Below are positions 16,601-25,757 of a stretch of DNA of 64,000 nucleotides, in pieces. The stretch is from Streptomyces sindenensis (lineage in GTDB: Bacteria; Actinomycetota; Actinomycetes; Streptomycetales; Streptomycetaceae). Each line of letters opens with the position of its first letter. Positions within the stretch are counted from its first letter, which is position 1. Location of the stretch: NCBI RefSeq assembly GCF_014649035.1, contig NZ_BMSG01000011.1:1-64000 (forward strand), read 5' to 3'. The notes below the pieces were generated by a model that saw only the letters and a list, made by a program, of their open reading frames with translations, made no database searches and had not been told where the DNA came from. The position numbers and the translations under genes are program-made.

Positions 16601-17275
16601 CTAGGGGGACGTGTACGGCCCTCGGGCGGGCCGCTCACGCCAGACCAGGGTGTAGCGCCAGAAGAGGCGTCGGCGCAGCCGGGCGCCGGGCAGAACGCGT
16701 CGGGCGTCGCGGACGATCTCGGCGAAGCTCATGGCCGCCGGGCGGGTGGGAGCGGTCATGGAGTCCGGCCGTGGTGCCCGGCGCCCCTTGTTCTTGATCC
16801 ATGCCATGGCGATGTTCAGCGGGATCGCGGCAGCGCCGAGGAGATGGTCACCGGGGGACGCCGCCCGGGCCACACCGACGACGACCAGGGTCCCGCCCGG
16901 CGCCAGGTGCCGGCGAAAGTGGGTGAGGGCCCGGGTGAACGGCAGGTGGTGGAGGGTGGCGACGCAGGTGATGACGTCGTAGGGCCCCGGCGGTATCTCC
17001 GTCAGCGCGTCCGCGGCGGTGAACGTCACGGGGACGGCCGGGGCCGTGAGCTCCCGGGCCTTCGCGACGATGGCACGGTCGGCGTCCAGGCCCCGCACCG
17101 CCGCGGCCCGCGTGGCCAGGAGCCGGGCCAGGTCGCCGCTGCCCGATCCGATGTCCAGGGCCCTGTCGAAGCGCCGGGGGATCTGCCGCATGATCCACCG
17201 GTGGTAGTGAGCGTTATGGTCCCACGGGTGGACGCTGTGGAATCGGTCGATTGCCCGCAGGACTCGGGTCGTCAT
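16601..17275 (-). CDS. Class I SAM-dependent methyltransferase
   Basis: 224 residues. The Rossmann domain has motif I ALDIGSGSGDLARLLA, acidic VRGLDADRAIV, motif III-like YDVITCVATLHHLPF and HLAPGGTLVVVGV. The C-terminal segment (SMTAPTRPAAMSFAEIV...VLPGARLRRRLFWRYTLVW) is typical of a ubiquinone/menaquinone-methyltransferase-like group that ends in a YxLxW strand. The N-terminus DRFHSVHPWDHNAHYHRWIMRQIP is conserved in that group. ATG 17275 is preferred over the 35-codon extension. Upstream of, and close to, the TmrB-like gene; possibly co-transcribed. Confidence 0.83.
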   Translation of the reverse strand: MTTRVLRAIDRFHSVHPWDHNAHYHRWIMRQIPRRFDRALDIGSGSGDLARLLATRAAAVRGLDADRAIVAKARELTAPAVPVTFTAADALTEIPPGPYDVITCVATLHHLPFTRALTHFRRHLAPGGTLVVVGVARAASPGDHLLGAAAIPLNIAMAWIKNKGRRAPRPDSMTAPTRPAAMSFAEIVRDARRVLPGARLRRRLFWRYTLVWRERPARGPYTSP

Positions 17276-17373
17276 GGTCGCCACGGCACGCAGTCCATCA
17301 TCCCGTTGAACGTGACGGCCAGAGGAGTCCCCGGCCGAAGTCCCCGGCCGGAGACCGACCACAGGGAGCTCGC

Positions 17374-17952
17374 ATGGCATTCATCCACCGCACCACCATG
17401 ACGCCCGGCAAGCTGGAGCTCATCACCGGCTGGCTGCCGAAGCAGAGCTGGTACGCCGGCACCGGCGGAGCGCCGGACCTGACCAGGGCCGGCGGGTTCC
17501 GGCTGGACGACCCGGAAGGGGCTGTCGGGATCGAGTTCATGGTCGTCGTGGACTCCGCCGGGCCGGATCCGGTGGCGTATCTGGTGCCGCTGAGCTACCG
17601 CGACACGGCGCTGGAGGGCGTGCCCGAAGCGGCGCTCGTCGGCACCTCCGAGCACGGCGTGCTCGGCACCCGGTGGGTCTACGACGGCGTCCACGACCCG
17701 GTGGTCCTGGCCCAGTTGAGCGCCCTGTTGCGGGGCGAAGCGGACCCGCAGCACCAGAGTCTGAGCGACACCCCCGACCCGACCGTCACCGTGCACGGAG
17801 CCGGTTCCGGCGATGGGCCGGGCGTGCGGATCCGGCGCGTTCTGCGGGCCGGTGCGGATGAGCAGCCGCCGTCGGCACACCTCGTCGCCGGTTGGACCTG
17901 GCCGGACGGGGCGGCTGCGCGGGGCGTCTTCGCGGTGGCCGCCCCTCGGTAG
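17374..17952 (+). CDS. Stand-alone maltokinase N-terminal cap-like protein
   Basis: 192 residues. The sequence begins MAFIHRTTMTPGKLELITGWLPKQSWY and continues GFRLDDPEGAVGIEFMVV, YLVPLSYRDTAL, LVGTSEHGVLGTRWVYDG and HDPVVLAQLSALL. This is the pattern of the cap domain that precedes the kinase in Pep2/maltokinase. No kinase domain follows; the gene stops after a short C-terminal extension. A role in sugar-phosphate or trehalose metabolism is only suggested. GGGAG precedes the ATG. Divergent from the methyltransferase gene. Confidence 0.7.
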   Translation: MAFIHRTTMTPGKLELITGWLPKQSWYAGTGGAPDLTRAGGFRLDDPEGAVGIEFMVVVDSAGPDPVAYLVPLSYRDTALEGVPEAALVGTSEHGVLGTRWVYDGVHDPVVLAQLSALLRGEADPQHQSLSDTPDPTVTVHGAGSGDGPGVRIRRVLRAGADEQPPSAHLVAGWTWPDGAAARGVFAVAAPR

Positions 17953-17965
17953 GGGGCGTACGCGA

Positions 17966-17996
17966 ACGGCCCCCGTCGAGGTTCGCCGGGGGCCGT
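17966..17996. terminator. Hairpin between convergent genes
   Basis: A 10-bp perfect stem (17966-17975 with 17987-17996) with an 11-base loop lies between the cap-domain gene and the acyl-CoA dehydrogenase gene. It could serve both directions. Confidence 0.6.
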
Positions 17997-18021
17997 GCAA
18001 CGGGCGCTGCGCGGAGGGCCG

Positions 18022-19179
18022 TTACGGCAGGTTGCGCGCCATGACGATGCGCTGGACCTGGTTCGTGCCCTCGTAGATCTGCGTGATCTTGGCGTCGCGC
18101 ATCATGCGCTCCACCGGGTAGTCCCGCGTGTAGCCGTAGCCGCCGAGCAGCTGGACGGCGTCCGTGGTGACCTCCATCGCGACGTCCGAGGCGAAGCACT
18201 TGGCCGCCGCGCCCTGGAAGGTCAGGTCCGCGTCACCGCGCTCCGACTTGGCGGCGGCGGCGTACGTGAGCTGGCGGGCCGCCTCGATCTTCATCGCCAT
18301 GTCCGCGAGCATGAACTGGATGCCCTGGAAGTCCGCGATCGGCTTGCCGAACTGCTTGCGCTCCTGGACGTACCCCTTGGCGTAGTCCAGCGCGCCCTGG
18401 GCGATGCCGAGCGCCTGGGCCGCGATGGTGATGCGGGTGTGGTCCAGGGTCTTCATCGCGGTGGCGAAGCCCGTGCCCTCCTCGCCGATCATGCGGTCCG
18501 CGGGGATGCGGACGTTGTCGAGGTAGACCTCGCGGGTCGGGGAGCCCTTGATGCCGAGCTTCTTCTCCGGGGCGCCGAAGGAGACGCCCTCGTCGGACTT
18601 CTCGACGACGAACGCCGAGATGCCCTTGGAGCGCTTGGTCGGGTCGGTGACCGCCATGACCGTGTAGTACTCGGAGACGCCCGCGTTGGTGATCCAGCGC
18701 TTCACGCCGTTGAGGACCCAGAAGTCGCCGTCGCGCACGGCCTTCGTCTTCATGCCCGCCGCGTCGGAGCCGGCGTCCGGCTCGGAGAGGGCGTACGAGA
18801 ACATCGCGTCGCCCTTGGCGAGCGGGCCCAGGTACTTGGCCTTCAGCTCCTCGGAGCCGGAGAGGATCACCGGGAGCGAGCCGAGCTTGTTCACGGCCGG
18901 GATCAGGGAGGAGGAGGCGCAGACACGGGCCACCTCCTCGATCACGATGACCGTGGCGAGCGCGTCGGCTCCGGCCCCGCCGTACTCCTCCGGGACGTGG
19001 ACGGCGGCGAGGTCCGACGAGACCAGGGCGTCCAGCGCCTCCTGCGGGAAGCGGCTCTCCTCGTCCACCGCGGCGGCGAAGGGGGCGATCTTCGACTCGG
19101 CGAGCGCGCGGATGGTCTCGCGGAGCATGTCGTGCTCCTCGGCCGGACGGTACAGGTCGAAATCGGTCGAACCCGCCAA
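18022..19179 (-). CDS. Acyl-CoA dehydrogenase
   Basis: About 385 residues with the full three-domain fold. The FAD/substrate signature FSYALSEPDAGSDAAG is near residue 130, KRWITNAG near 160, and the C-terminal QLLGGYGYTRDYPVERMMRD with IYEGTNQVQ supplies the catalytic glutamate. It oxidises acyl-CoA to enoyl-CoA in fatty- or branched-acid catabolism. The start is uncertain: TTG 19179 (LAGSTDFDLYRP) has GGGGAG 8 bases upstream; GTG 19188 adds three residues but sits directly on that site. An AT-rich near-palindrome (19199-19213) just upstream looks like a repressor site. Confidence 0.92.
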   Translation of the reverse strand: MAGSTDFDLYRPAEEHDMLRETIRALAESKIAPFAAAVDEESRFPQEALDALVSSDLAAVHVPEEYGGAGADALATVIVIEEVARVCASSSLIPAVNKLGSLPVILSGSEELKAKYLGPLAKGDAMFSYALSEPDAGSDAAGMKTKAVRDGDFWVLNGVKRWITNAGVSEYYTVMAVTDPTKRSKGISAFVVEKSDEGVSFGAPEKKLGIKGSPTREVYLDNVRIPADRMIGEEGTGFATAMKTLDHTRITIAAQALGIAQGALDYAKGYVQERKQFGKPIADFQGIQFMLADMAMKIEAARQLTYAAAAKSERGDADLTFQGAAAKCFASDVAMEVTTDAVQLLGGYGYTRDYPVERMMRDAKITQIYEGTNQVQRIVMARNLP

Positions 19180-19198
19180 GACGCTCACTCCCCAGATG

Positions 19199-19213
19199 CT
19201 AACTACCGTTAAG
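19199..19213. promoter_or_regulatory. TAAC-N4-GTTA operator-like palindrome
   Basis: CTAACTACCGTTAAG lies 20 bp upstream of the acyl-CoA dehydrogenase start, in a markedly AT-rich patch. TetR-type regulators of acyl-CoA catabolism often bind short palindromes in this position. The regulator is not in the window. Confidence 0.4.
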
Positions 19214-19386
19214 TAACTCAATTTTAGTGCGCGGACCGCCCGACGGCATACGTGGCGAGCACGTGAGCTTGCCGACAGGGGTGGGGCACGGGGGAGGTAC
19301 CGGGCATATCCGGCGGTGAATTCCGGCCTCCGGGTCCCCGACTATGCTCGGTCCGCACGTCCGTCCGTACCTCCCAGGAGCACTCC

Positions 19387-20730
19387 ATGGCCCTCAGGAT
19401 CACTGTGATCGGCACCGGCTATCTCGGCGCCACCCATGCCGCGGCCATGGCCGAGCTGGGCTTCGAGGTCCTGGGGCTCGACATCGTGCCGGAGAAGGTC
19501 GAGCTGCTGTCCGGCGGGCGCGTTCCGATGTACGAGCCGGGGCTGGAGGAGATGCTCCAGCGGCACGTCGCGGGTATCGAGGGGTCCACCGGGCGGCTGC
19601 GCTTCACCACCTCCTGGGAGGAGGTCGCGGAGTTCGGCGACGTCCACTTCGTCTGTGTGAACACTCCGCAGAAGCACGGCGAGTACGCGTGCGACATGAG
19701 TTACGTCGACAGCGCCTTCGACGCGCTCGCCCCGCACCTGACCCGGCCCGCCCTGGTCGTCGGCAAGTCGACCGTCCCCGTCGGCTCCGCCGCCCGCCTC
19801 GCGGACCGGCTCACCGAGCTGGCTCCGGCGGGGGCCGGGGCCGAGCTGGCCTGGAATCCGGAGTTCCTCCGCGAGGGCTTCGCCGTGCAGGACACCCTCC
19901 ATCCCGACCGGATCGTCGTCGGGGTCACGAGCGAGAACGCCGAGAAGCTGCTCCGCGAGGTGTACGCCGGGCCGATCGCCGAGGGCTCGCCGTTCGTCGT
20001 CACCGACTTCCCGACCGCCGAGCTGGTCAAGACCTCCGCCAACTCCTTCCTCGCCACCAAGATCTCCTTCATCAACGCGATGGCCGAGGTCTGCGAGGCC
20101 GCGGACGGGGACGTCGTGAAGCTCGCCGAGGCCATCGGGCACGACGACCGCATCGGGAAGAAGTTCCTGCGGGCCGGGATCGGCTTCGGCGGCGGCTGCC
20201 TGCCCAAGGACATCCGCGCCTTCATGGCGCGCGCCGGCGAGCTGGGCGCGGACCAGGCGCTCACCTTCCTCCGCGAGGTCGACTCCATCAACATGCGCCG
20301 CCGCGGCCACATGGTGGAGCTGGCCCGCGAGGCCGTGGGCGGCGGGTCGTTCCTCGGCACGCGGGTGGCGGTGCTGGGCGCCACGTTCAAGCCCGACTCC
20401 GACGACGTACGCGACTCCCCCGCGCTCAACGTCGCCGGGCAGATCCACCTCCAGGGCGGCCAGGTGACCGTGTTCGACCCGAAGGGGATGGACAACGCCC
20501 GCCGGCTGTTCCCGACCCTCGGTTACGCGGACTCGGCTCTGGAGGCCGTGCGCGGCGCGGATGTGGTGCTGCACCTGACGGAGTGGCGCGAGTTCCGCGA
20601 GCTGGACCCGGCCGAGCTGGGTGCGGCGGCCGCCCGCCGGATCATCCTGGACGGGCGCAACGCCCTGGACAGCGCGGTGTGGCGCGAGGCCGGGTGGACC
20701 TACCGGGCGATGGGCCGCCCGAAGGCGTAA
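19387..20730 (+). CDS. UDP-glucose 6-dehydrogenase
   Basis: 447 residues. The NAD-binding GTGYLGATHAAAMAELG is at residue 9, the central domain has KSTVPVGSA and NPEFLREG, the catalytic-cysteine motif GIGFGGGCLPKD lies near residue 275, and the C-terminal domain has LGATFKPDSDDVRDSPAL. The enzyme oxidises UDP-glucose to UDP-glucuronate in two steps; GDP-mannose dehydrogenase is a close alternative, but the motif set fits UDP-glucose better. AGGAG precedes ATG 19387. It is likely to feed wall or capsule-like polymers, in keeping with the LCP and GtrA genes nearby. Confidence 0.9.
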   Translation: MALRITVIGTGYLGATHAAAMAELGFEVLGLDIVPEKVELLSGGRVPMYEPGLEEMLQRHVAGIEGSTGRLRFTTSWEEVAEFGDVHFVCVNTPQKHGEYACDMSYVDSAFDALAPHLTRPALVVGKSTVPVGSAARLADRLTELAPAGAGAELAWNPEFLREGFAVQDTLHPDRIVVGVTSENAEKLLREVYAGPIAEGSPFVVTDFPTAELVKTSANSFLATKISFINAMAEVCEAADGDVVKLAEAIGHDDRIGKKFLRAGIGFGGGCLPKDIRAFMARAGELGADQALTFLREVDSINMRRRGHMVELAREAVGGGSFLGTRVAVLGATFKPDSDDVRDSPALNVAGQIHLQGGQVTVFDPKGMDNARRLFPTLGYADSALEAVRGADVVLHLTEWREFRELDPAELGAAAARRIILDGRNALDSAVWREAGWTYRAMGRPKA

Positions 20731-20776
20731 GGGCCGTCCCGGCTTCGGCCCCGCCTCCGGCGGACAGGCTGAGGCC

Positions 20777-21961
20777 ATGGACGACTTCCGCGGCCGGATC
20801 ACCACCCCGCTCACCGCCGATCTTCTGCGCGGCGCGCTCGACCTGGAGCGCACCGCGCGCGGCGGGCTCCTCCCCCACCGGCTGCCCGCCCCGGCCCGTG
20901 CCCGGGCCGGCGGCGACGAGCAGGTGGCGCAGGCGGAGTCGCAGCCCTCGGGAGTGCGCGTGGTGTTCCGCAGCCGGGCCACCGCCGTGGAGCTGGACGT
21001 CCTGCGCACGGTGGTGGGGCACCGGGGGCTCCCGCCTCTCCCGAACGGTGCGTACGACCTGTACGTCGACGGGGAAGCGGCCGGCCGGGCCTCGGCGAGC
21101 GGCGGCAACGTGCTGATGGTCGACCTGTCCGACGGGGCACGGGAGCTGTTCCCCGGCAACCCCGGGACGGTGTCCTTCACCGGGCTGCCCGCGCGGGAGA
21201 AGACCGTCGAGATCTGGCTGCCCTACACCGAGACCACCGAACTGCTCGGGCTGCGCACCGATGCCCCGGTCGAGGCCCTGGAGCCGGGCGGGCGGCCGGT
21301 CTGGCTGCATCACGGCAGTTCCATCAGCCAGGGGTCCTCGGCCGACAGTTCCGCCACCGCGTGGCCCGCCCTGGCCGCCGCGTCGGGAGGTGTGGAGCTG
21401 GTCAACGCCTCGCTGGCGGGCAGCGCACTCCTCGATCCGTTCATCGCGGGCGCTCTGCGGGACGCCCCCGCCGACCTGATCAGCGTCAAGATCGGCATCA
21501 ATCTCGTCAACCACGACGCGATGGGGGCGGGCGATTTCGGCCCGGCCGTGCACGGGTTCCTCGACACCGTCCGCGACGGGCATCCCACCGTGCCGCTGCT
21601 CGTCGTCTCGCCCATCCTCTGCCCCGCGCAGGAGGACACCCCGGGGCCCGCCGCCCCGGACGTCTCCGAGGGGCGGGTGGAGTTCACGGCGCTGGGAGAC
21701 CCGGCCGACGCGGCGCACGGCAAGCTGACGCTGCGCGTCGTGCGGGAGGAGCTGGCCCGGATCGTGGCGGAGCGGGCGGCCGACGACCCGTGGCTGTCCT
21801 ACCTGGACGGCCTCACCCTCTACGGCGAGGCCGACCACGCCGAGCTGCCGCTGCCCGACCGGCTGCACCCGGACGCCGCCGCCCACCGGCGCATCGGCGA
21901 GCGCTTCGGGGCGTTCGCCTTCGGTCCGGGGGGACCGTTCGCGGCGGTGGGCGGCGGATAG
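20777..21961 (+). CDS. SGNH/GDSL-type hydrolase
   Basis: 394 residues. The N-terminal ~170 residues form a beta-rich carbohydrate-binding-like module (VVFRSRATAVELDV...PYTETTELLGL). The hydrolase domain follows: block I HHGSSISQGSSAD (nucleophile Ser), KIGINLVNHD as the Asn block, and DRLHPD with the Asp-His pair at the end. This two-domain plan is that of acetyl-xylan/carbohydrate esterases of the SGNH superfamily. No signal peptide is evident. It starts 46 bp after the UDP-glucose dehydrogenase and may be in its operon. Stops of this and the convergent dipeptidase are 12 bp apart. Confidence 0.8.
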   Translation: MDDFRGRITTPLTADLLRGALDLERTARGGLLPHRLPAPARARAGGDEQVAQAESQPSGVRVVFRSRATAVELDVLRTVVGHRGLPPLPNGAYDLYVDGEAAGRASASGGNVLMVDLSDGARELFPGNPGTVSFTGLPAREKTVEIWLPYTETTELLGLRTDAPVEALEPGGRPVWLHHGSSISQGSSADSSATAWPALAAASGGVELVNASLAGSALLDPFIAGALRDAPADLISVKIGINLVNHDAMGAGDFGPAVHGFLDTVRDGHPTVPLLVVSPILCPAQEDTPGPAAPDVSEGRVEFTALGDPADAAHGKLTLRVVREELARIVAERAADDPWLSYLDGLTLYGEADHAELPLPDRLHPDAAAHRRIGERFGAFAFGPGGPFAAVGGG

Positions 21962-21973
21962 GGCTGCGGGGCG

Positions 21974-23158
21974 TCAGCCGTCCAACTCCGCGATCGTGGC
22001 GTGGGACGGGCCGCGCCCGCTCTGCTCGTCGCGGGCCACGGCTTCCGCGTCGCGCAGCACCCGTACGGAGTTCTGCCAGGTCAGCTTGGCGAGGTCGCCC
22101 TCGGACCAGTGGCGTCGCAGCAGCTCGGCGATCAGGTTCGGGTAGCCGGAGACGTCCTCCAGGCCGCGCGGGGTGAACGCCGTGCCGTCGTAGTCGCCGC
22201 CGATGCCGATGTGGTCGATGCCCGCGACCGCGCGCATGTGGTCGAGGTGGTCCGCGATGGTGGCGACGGTGGCCTCGGGGCGCGGGTGGGCCGCCTCGAA
22301 GTCCTCGTGGATGCGCATCGCGACCGGGGTGGTGTCGAGGTGGTGCAGACCGTGCTCGCGCATGTTGCGGTCGGCGGCCAGGGTCCAGGCGACGGCTTCG
22401 GGCAGCACGAACTTCGGGACGAAGGTCGCCATCGCGACGCCCCCGTTGGCCGGGAGGGCCGCCAGCACGTCGTCGGGGATGTTGCGCGGGTGGTCGCAGA
22501 CGGCGCGGGCCGAGGAGTGCGAGAAGATCACCGGGGCGGTGCTGGTGGCGAGCGCGTCGCGCATGACGCCGTCCGCCACGTGCGAGAGGTCGACCAGCAT
22601 GCCGATGCGGTTCATCTCGCGGACGACCTCGTGGCCGAAGGCGGAGAGACCGCCGAGGCGCGGCAGGTCCGTCGCGCTGTCGGCCCAGTCGATGTTGTCG
22701 TTGTGGGTGAGCGTCATGTAGCGGACGCCCAGGTCGTACAGGGCGCGCAGGGTGCCCAGCGAGTTGTTGATGGAGTGGCCGCCCTCGGCGCCCATCAGGG
22801 AGGCGATCCGTCCCTCGGCGCGGGCCTTCTCCAGGTCGTCGGCGGTGAGCGCCCGCCGCAGATGCGTCGGGTAGCGGGCGATCAGCTCGCCGACGACGTC
22901 GATCTGCTCCAGGGTGGCGCTGACCGCCGCGTCGCCTGTCAGGTCGGTGCGGACGTACACCGACCAGAACTGCCCGCCGACCCCGCCGGCCCGCAGCCGG
23001 CTCAGGTCGGTGTGGAGCAGGCCGCGCTGGTCGGCGGCGATGTCCCGGGCGTCGAGGTCGTAGCCGACCTGTTCGCGCAGGGCCCAGGGGAGGTCGTTGT
23101 GGCCGTCGACGACGGGGTGGGCGGCCAGCAGTTCACGGGCGCGGGCGAGGTGGTCCAT
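21974..23158 (-). CDS. Membrane-dipeptidase family (M19) dipeptidase
   Basis: 394 residues. Zinc-binding features of M19 are present: [10 protein letters not shown] at residue 17, a Glu in [28 protein letters not shown] and [10 protein letters not shown]. It hydrolyses dipeptides, often with D- or dehydro-residues, in the cytoplasm or envelope; no signal peptide is present. ATG 23158 lies 12 bp downstream of purE on the same strand, so it is the last gene of a purK-purE-dipeptidase operon. Confidence 0.9.
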   Translation of the reverse strand: MDHLARARELLAAHPVVDGHNDLPWALREQVGYDLDARDIAADQRGLLHTDLSRLRAGGVGGQFWSVYVRTDLTGDAAVSATLEQIDVVGELIARYPTHLRRALTADDLEKARAEGRIASLMGAEGGHSINNSLGTLRALYDLGVRYMTLTHNDNIDWADSATDLPRLGGLSAFGHEVVREMNRIGMLVDLSHVADGVMRDALATSTAPVIFSHSSARAVCDHPRNIPDDVLAALPANGGVAMATFVPKFVLPEAVAWTLAADRNMREHGLHHLDTTPVAMRIHEDFEAAHPRPEATVATIADHLDHMRAVAGIDHIGIGGDYDGTAFTPRGLEDVSGYPNLIAELLRRHWSEGDLAKLTWQNSVRVLRDAEAVARDEQSGRGPSHATIAELDG

Positions 23159-23170
23159 GGGGGCCGCCCC

Positions 23171-23710
23171 CTACTTTCCGAAGCCGAAGGAGTCCGAGCC
23201 CTGGACCTTGGAGCGCAGCCGCTTGCCCTTCTCGGTGGCCTGGTCGTTCAGCTCCTGCTGGAACTCCCGCATCCGCTCCTGGAGCGCGGGGTCCTGCGTG
23301 GCGAGGATCCGGGCGGCGAGCAGGCCCGCGTTACGCGCTCCGCCGACCGAGACGGTGGCGACCGGCACCCCGGCGGGCATCTGGACGATGGAGAGCAGAC
23401 TGTCCATGCCGTCCAGGTACTTCAGCGGCACCGGGACGCCGATGACCGGCAGCGGGGTGACCGAGGCCAGCATGCCGGGCAGGTGGGCCGCTCCGCCCGC
23501 GCCCGCGATGATCGCCTTCAGACCACGGCCCGCGGCCTCCTCGCCGTACGCGATCATCTCGCGCGGCATGCGGTGGGCGGAGACGACGTCGACCTCGTAC
23601 GGGATCTCGAACTCGTCGAGCGCCTTGGCCGCCGCCTCCATGACGGGCCAGTCGGAGTCGGAGCCCATCACGATGCCGATCACGGGCGCCGGTGCGGAGG
23701 GGGGAGTCAT
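23171..23710 (-). CDS. purE: N5-carboxyaminoimidazole ribonucleotide mutase
   Basis: 179 residues, class I PurE. Motifs [37 protein letters not shown] and [23 protein letters not shown] are intact. It moves the carboxyl from N5-CAIR to CAIR in purine synthesis. The ATG overlaps the TGA of purK (ATGA), so both are made from one message. The C-terminal extension with [16 protein letters not shown] is usual in Streptomyces. Confidence 0.95.
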   Translation of the reverse strand: MTPPSAPAPVIGIVMGSDSDWPVMEAAAKALDEFEIPYEVDVVSAHRMPREMIAYGEEAAGRGLKAIIAGAGGAAHLPGMLASVTPLPVIGVPVPLKYLDGMDSLLSIVQMPAGVPVATVSVGGARNAGLLAARILATQDPALQERMREFQQELNDQATEKGKRLRSKVQGSDSFGFGK

Positions 23711-24858
23711 TCGGTGATCGTTCCTCGCAGGTAGTCGGCCGCGTGCCGGGCGCGCTCCCGCACGTCCGCCAGATCGTCGCCGTAGGTGTTGACGTGGCCG
23801 ACCTTGCGGCCGGGCTTCACGTCCTTGCCGTACATGTGGATCTTGAGCTGCGGGTCGTGGGCCATGCAGTGCAGGTAGCCCTGGTACATGTCCGGGTAGT
23901 CGCCGCCCAGGACGTTGCACATGACCGTCCAGGGGGCGCGGGGGCGCGGGTCGCCGAGCGGGAGGTCGAGGACCGCCCGTACGTGGTTGGCGAACTGCGA
24001 GGTGATCGCGCCGTCCTGGGTCCAGTGGCCGGAGTTGTGCGGGCGCATCGCCAGCTCGTTGACCAGAATGCCGGGGGTGCCGTCGGCGCTCCGCGTCTCG
24101 AACAGCTCGACGGCGAGGTGGCCGACGACGTCCAGCTCGGCGGCGATGCGCAGCGCGAGCTGCTGGGCATCGCCGGCCAGCTCCTCGGAGAGGTCCGGGG
24201 CCGGGGCGATCACCGTGTCGCAGACGCCGTCGACCTGGATGGACTCGACGACCGGGTAGGCGACGGCCTGGCCGTGCGGCGAGCGGACGATGTTGGCCGC
24301 CAGCTCCCGTATGAAGTCGACCTTCTCCTCCGCGAGGACCGGGACCCCGGCGCGGAACGGGTCGGCGGCGTCCGCCTCGGAGCGGACCACCCACACGCCC
24401 TTGCCGTCGTATCCGCCGCGCACGGTCTTGAGGATGACGGGGAAGCCCCCGACCTCCTCGGCGAACGCGGCGGCGTCGGCCGGGTCGCTCACGATGCGGT
24501 GGCGGGGGCAGGGTGCCCCGATCTCCAGGAGCCTGGCGCGCATCACCCCCTTGTCCTGGGCGTGCACCAGGGCATCGGGGCCGGGGCGCACGGGGATGCC
24601 GTCCGCCTCCAGGGCACGCAGATGCTCGGTCGGCACATGCTCGTGATCGAAGGTGATCACGTCGCAGCCGCGCGCGAAGGCGCGCAGGGTGTCCAGGTCG
24701 CGATAGTCGCCGATGACGACCTCGCTGACCACCTGGGCCGCCGAGTCCTGGGGGGTGTCACTGAGCAGCTTGAATTTCAGGCCGAGGGGGATACCCGCCT
24801 CGTGGGTCATGCGGGCGAGCTGACCGCCGCCGACCATGCCGACTACCGGGAACGTCAC
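23707..24858 (-). CDS. purK: N5-carboxyaminoimidazole ribonucleotide synthase
   Basis: 383 residues of ATP-grasp type. [21 protein letters not shown] is at the N-terminus, [26 protein letters not shown] in the ATP-grasp domain, and [14 protein letters not shown] in the catalytic core. It makes N5-CAIR from AIR, bicarbonate and ATP, which PurE then uses. GTG 24858 lies just after GGAGG; the ATG seven codons further on is an alternative given the tight spacing. Confidence 0.94.
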   Translation of the reverse strand: MTFPVVGMVGGGQLARMTHEAGIPLGLKFKLLSDTPQDSAAQVVSEVVIGDYRDLDTLRAFARGCDVITFDHEHVPTEHLRALEADGIPVRPGPDALVHAQDKGVMRARLLEIGAPCPRHRIVSDPADAAAFAEEVGGFPVILKTVRGGYDGKGVWVVRSEADAADPFRAGVPVLAEEKVDFIRELAANIVRSPHGQAVAYPVVESIQVDGVCDTVIAPAPDLSEELAGDAQQLALRIAAELDVVGHLAVELFETRSADGTPGILVNELAMRPHNSGHWTQDGAITSQFANHVRAVLDLPLGDPRPRAPWTVMCNVLGGDYPDMYQGYLHCMAHDPQLKIHMYGKDVKPGRKVGHVNTYGDDLADVRERARHAADYLRGTITE

Positions 24859-25022
24859 GCCTCCAGGGTATCCGCCACGCCGGTGGTTCCCGGACGGCCG
24901 TACGGATGGCCGCACGGGCCCGCCCCCGCGGACTCACGGGCGTCACACGGGTGGGCTGGTTAGCATGGCGGGGTTGACGTGGTTGCGTCGACGCCATCGA
25001 GCGGACGGACTGAGCGATCACC

Positions 25023-25691
25023 ATGAGCGAACGGGGCGCACTGCGGACCCGGCTTGATCTGCTGGCCCGGGAGGTGGCCAAGTTCGGCGCGGTCGGCGCG
25101 GTGGGACTGCTGGTCAACATCGCCGTCTTCAACCTGCTCCGGCACACGACGGACCTCCAGGTCGTCCGGGCGAGTGTGCTGGCGACCTTCGTCGCGATCC
25201 TCTGCAACTACGTGGGCTTCCGCTACTGGACCTACCGGGACCGCGACAAGACCGGCCGGACCCGCGAGCTGACGCTCTTCCTGCTGTTCAGCGCGGCGGG
25301 CGCGGTGATCGAGAACGGTGTGCTGTATCTGGCGACGTACGGCTTCGGCTGGAACAGCCCGGTCCAGAGCAACGTCTTCAAGGTCCTCGGCATCGGGCTC
25401 GCGACCCTCTTCCGCTTCTGGTCCTACCGGACGTGGGTCTTCAAGGCGCTCCCCGCCGAGATCCGTCCCGTGGAGGCCCCGCTCATGGAGGCCCGGTCCG
25501 TGGAGGCCCGGTCCGTGGAGGCGCCGCTCGTCGGGGCTCCGCCCGTCGAGACCCCTGCGGCAGGGGCCCCTCCCTCGGAGACCCCTCGCGCGGAGACCCT
25601 TCCCGCAGAGGAGGCCGCGCGCTCCGCGGAGTGGTTTCTGGAGCAGCGGCGGCCGACGGAGACCCTAGAGCCCGGTCCCGTACGGAACTGA
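25023..25691 (+). CDS. GtrA family membrane protein
   Basis: 222 residues. Four membrane segments (about residues 20-40, 47-70, 85-105, 115-135) contain the GtrA hallmarks KFGAVGAVGLLVNIAVFNLL, CNYVGFRYWTYRDR and RFWSYRTWVFK. GtrA proteins help move undecaprenyl-linked sugars across the membrane. The last ~75 residues are a low-complexity cytoplasmic tail of VEAP/VEAR/VETP units coded by degenerate repeats, longer than in most relatives. Divergent from purK. Confidence 0.85.
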   Translation: MSERGALRTRLDLLAREVAKFGAVGAVGLLVNIAVFNLLRHTTDLQVVRASVLATFVAILCNYVGFRYWTYRDRDKTGRTRELTLFLLFSAAGAVIENGVLYLATYGFGWNSPVQSNVFKVLGIGLATLFRFWSYRTWVFKALPAEIRPVEAPLMEARSVEARSVEAPLVGAPPVETPAAGAPPSETPRAETLPAEEAARSAEWFLEQRRPTETLEPGPVRN

Positions 25692-25757
25692 GGCCCGGCC
25701 TCGTACGGAGCCGGATTCCGGCCTCGTACGGAACCGGCGTGGCGCGTCCGTCGTTGT

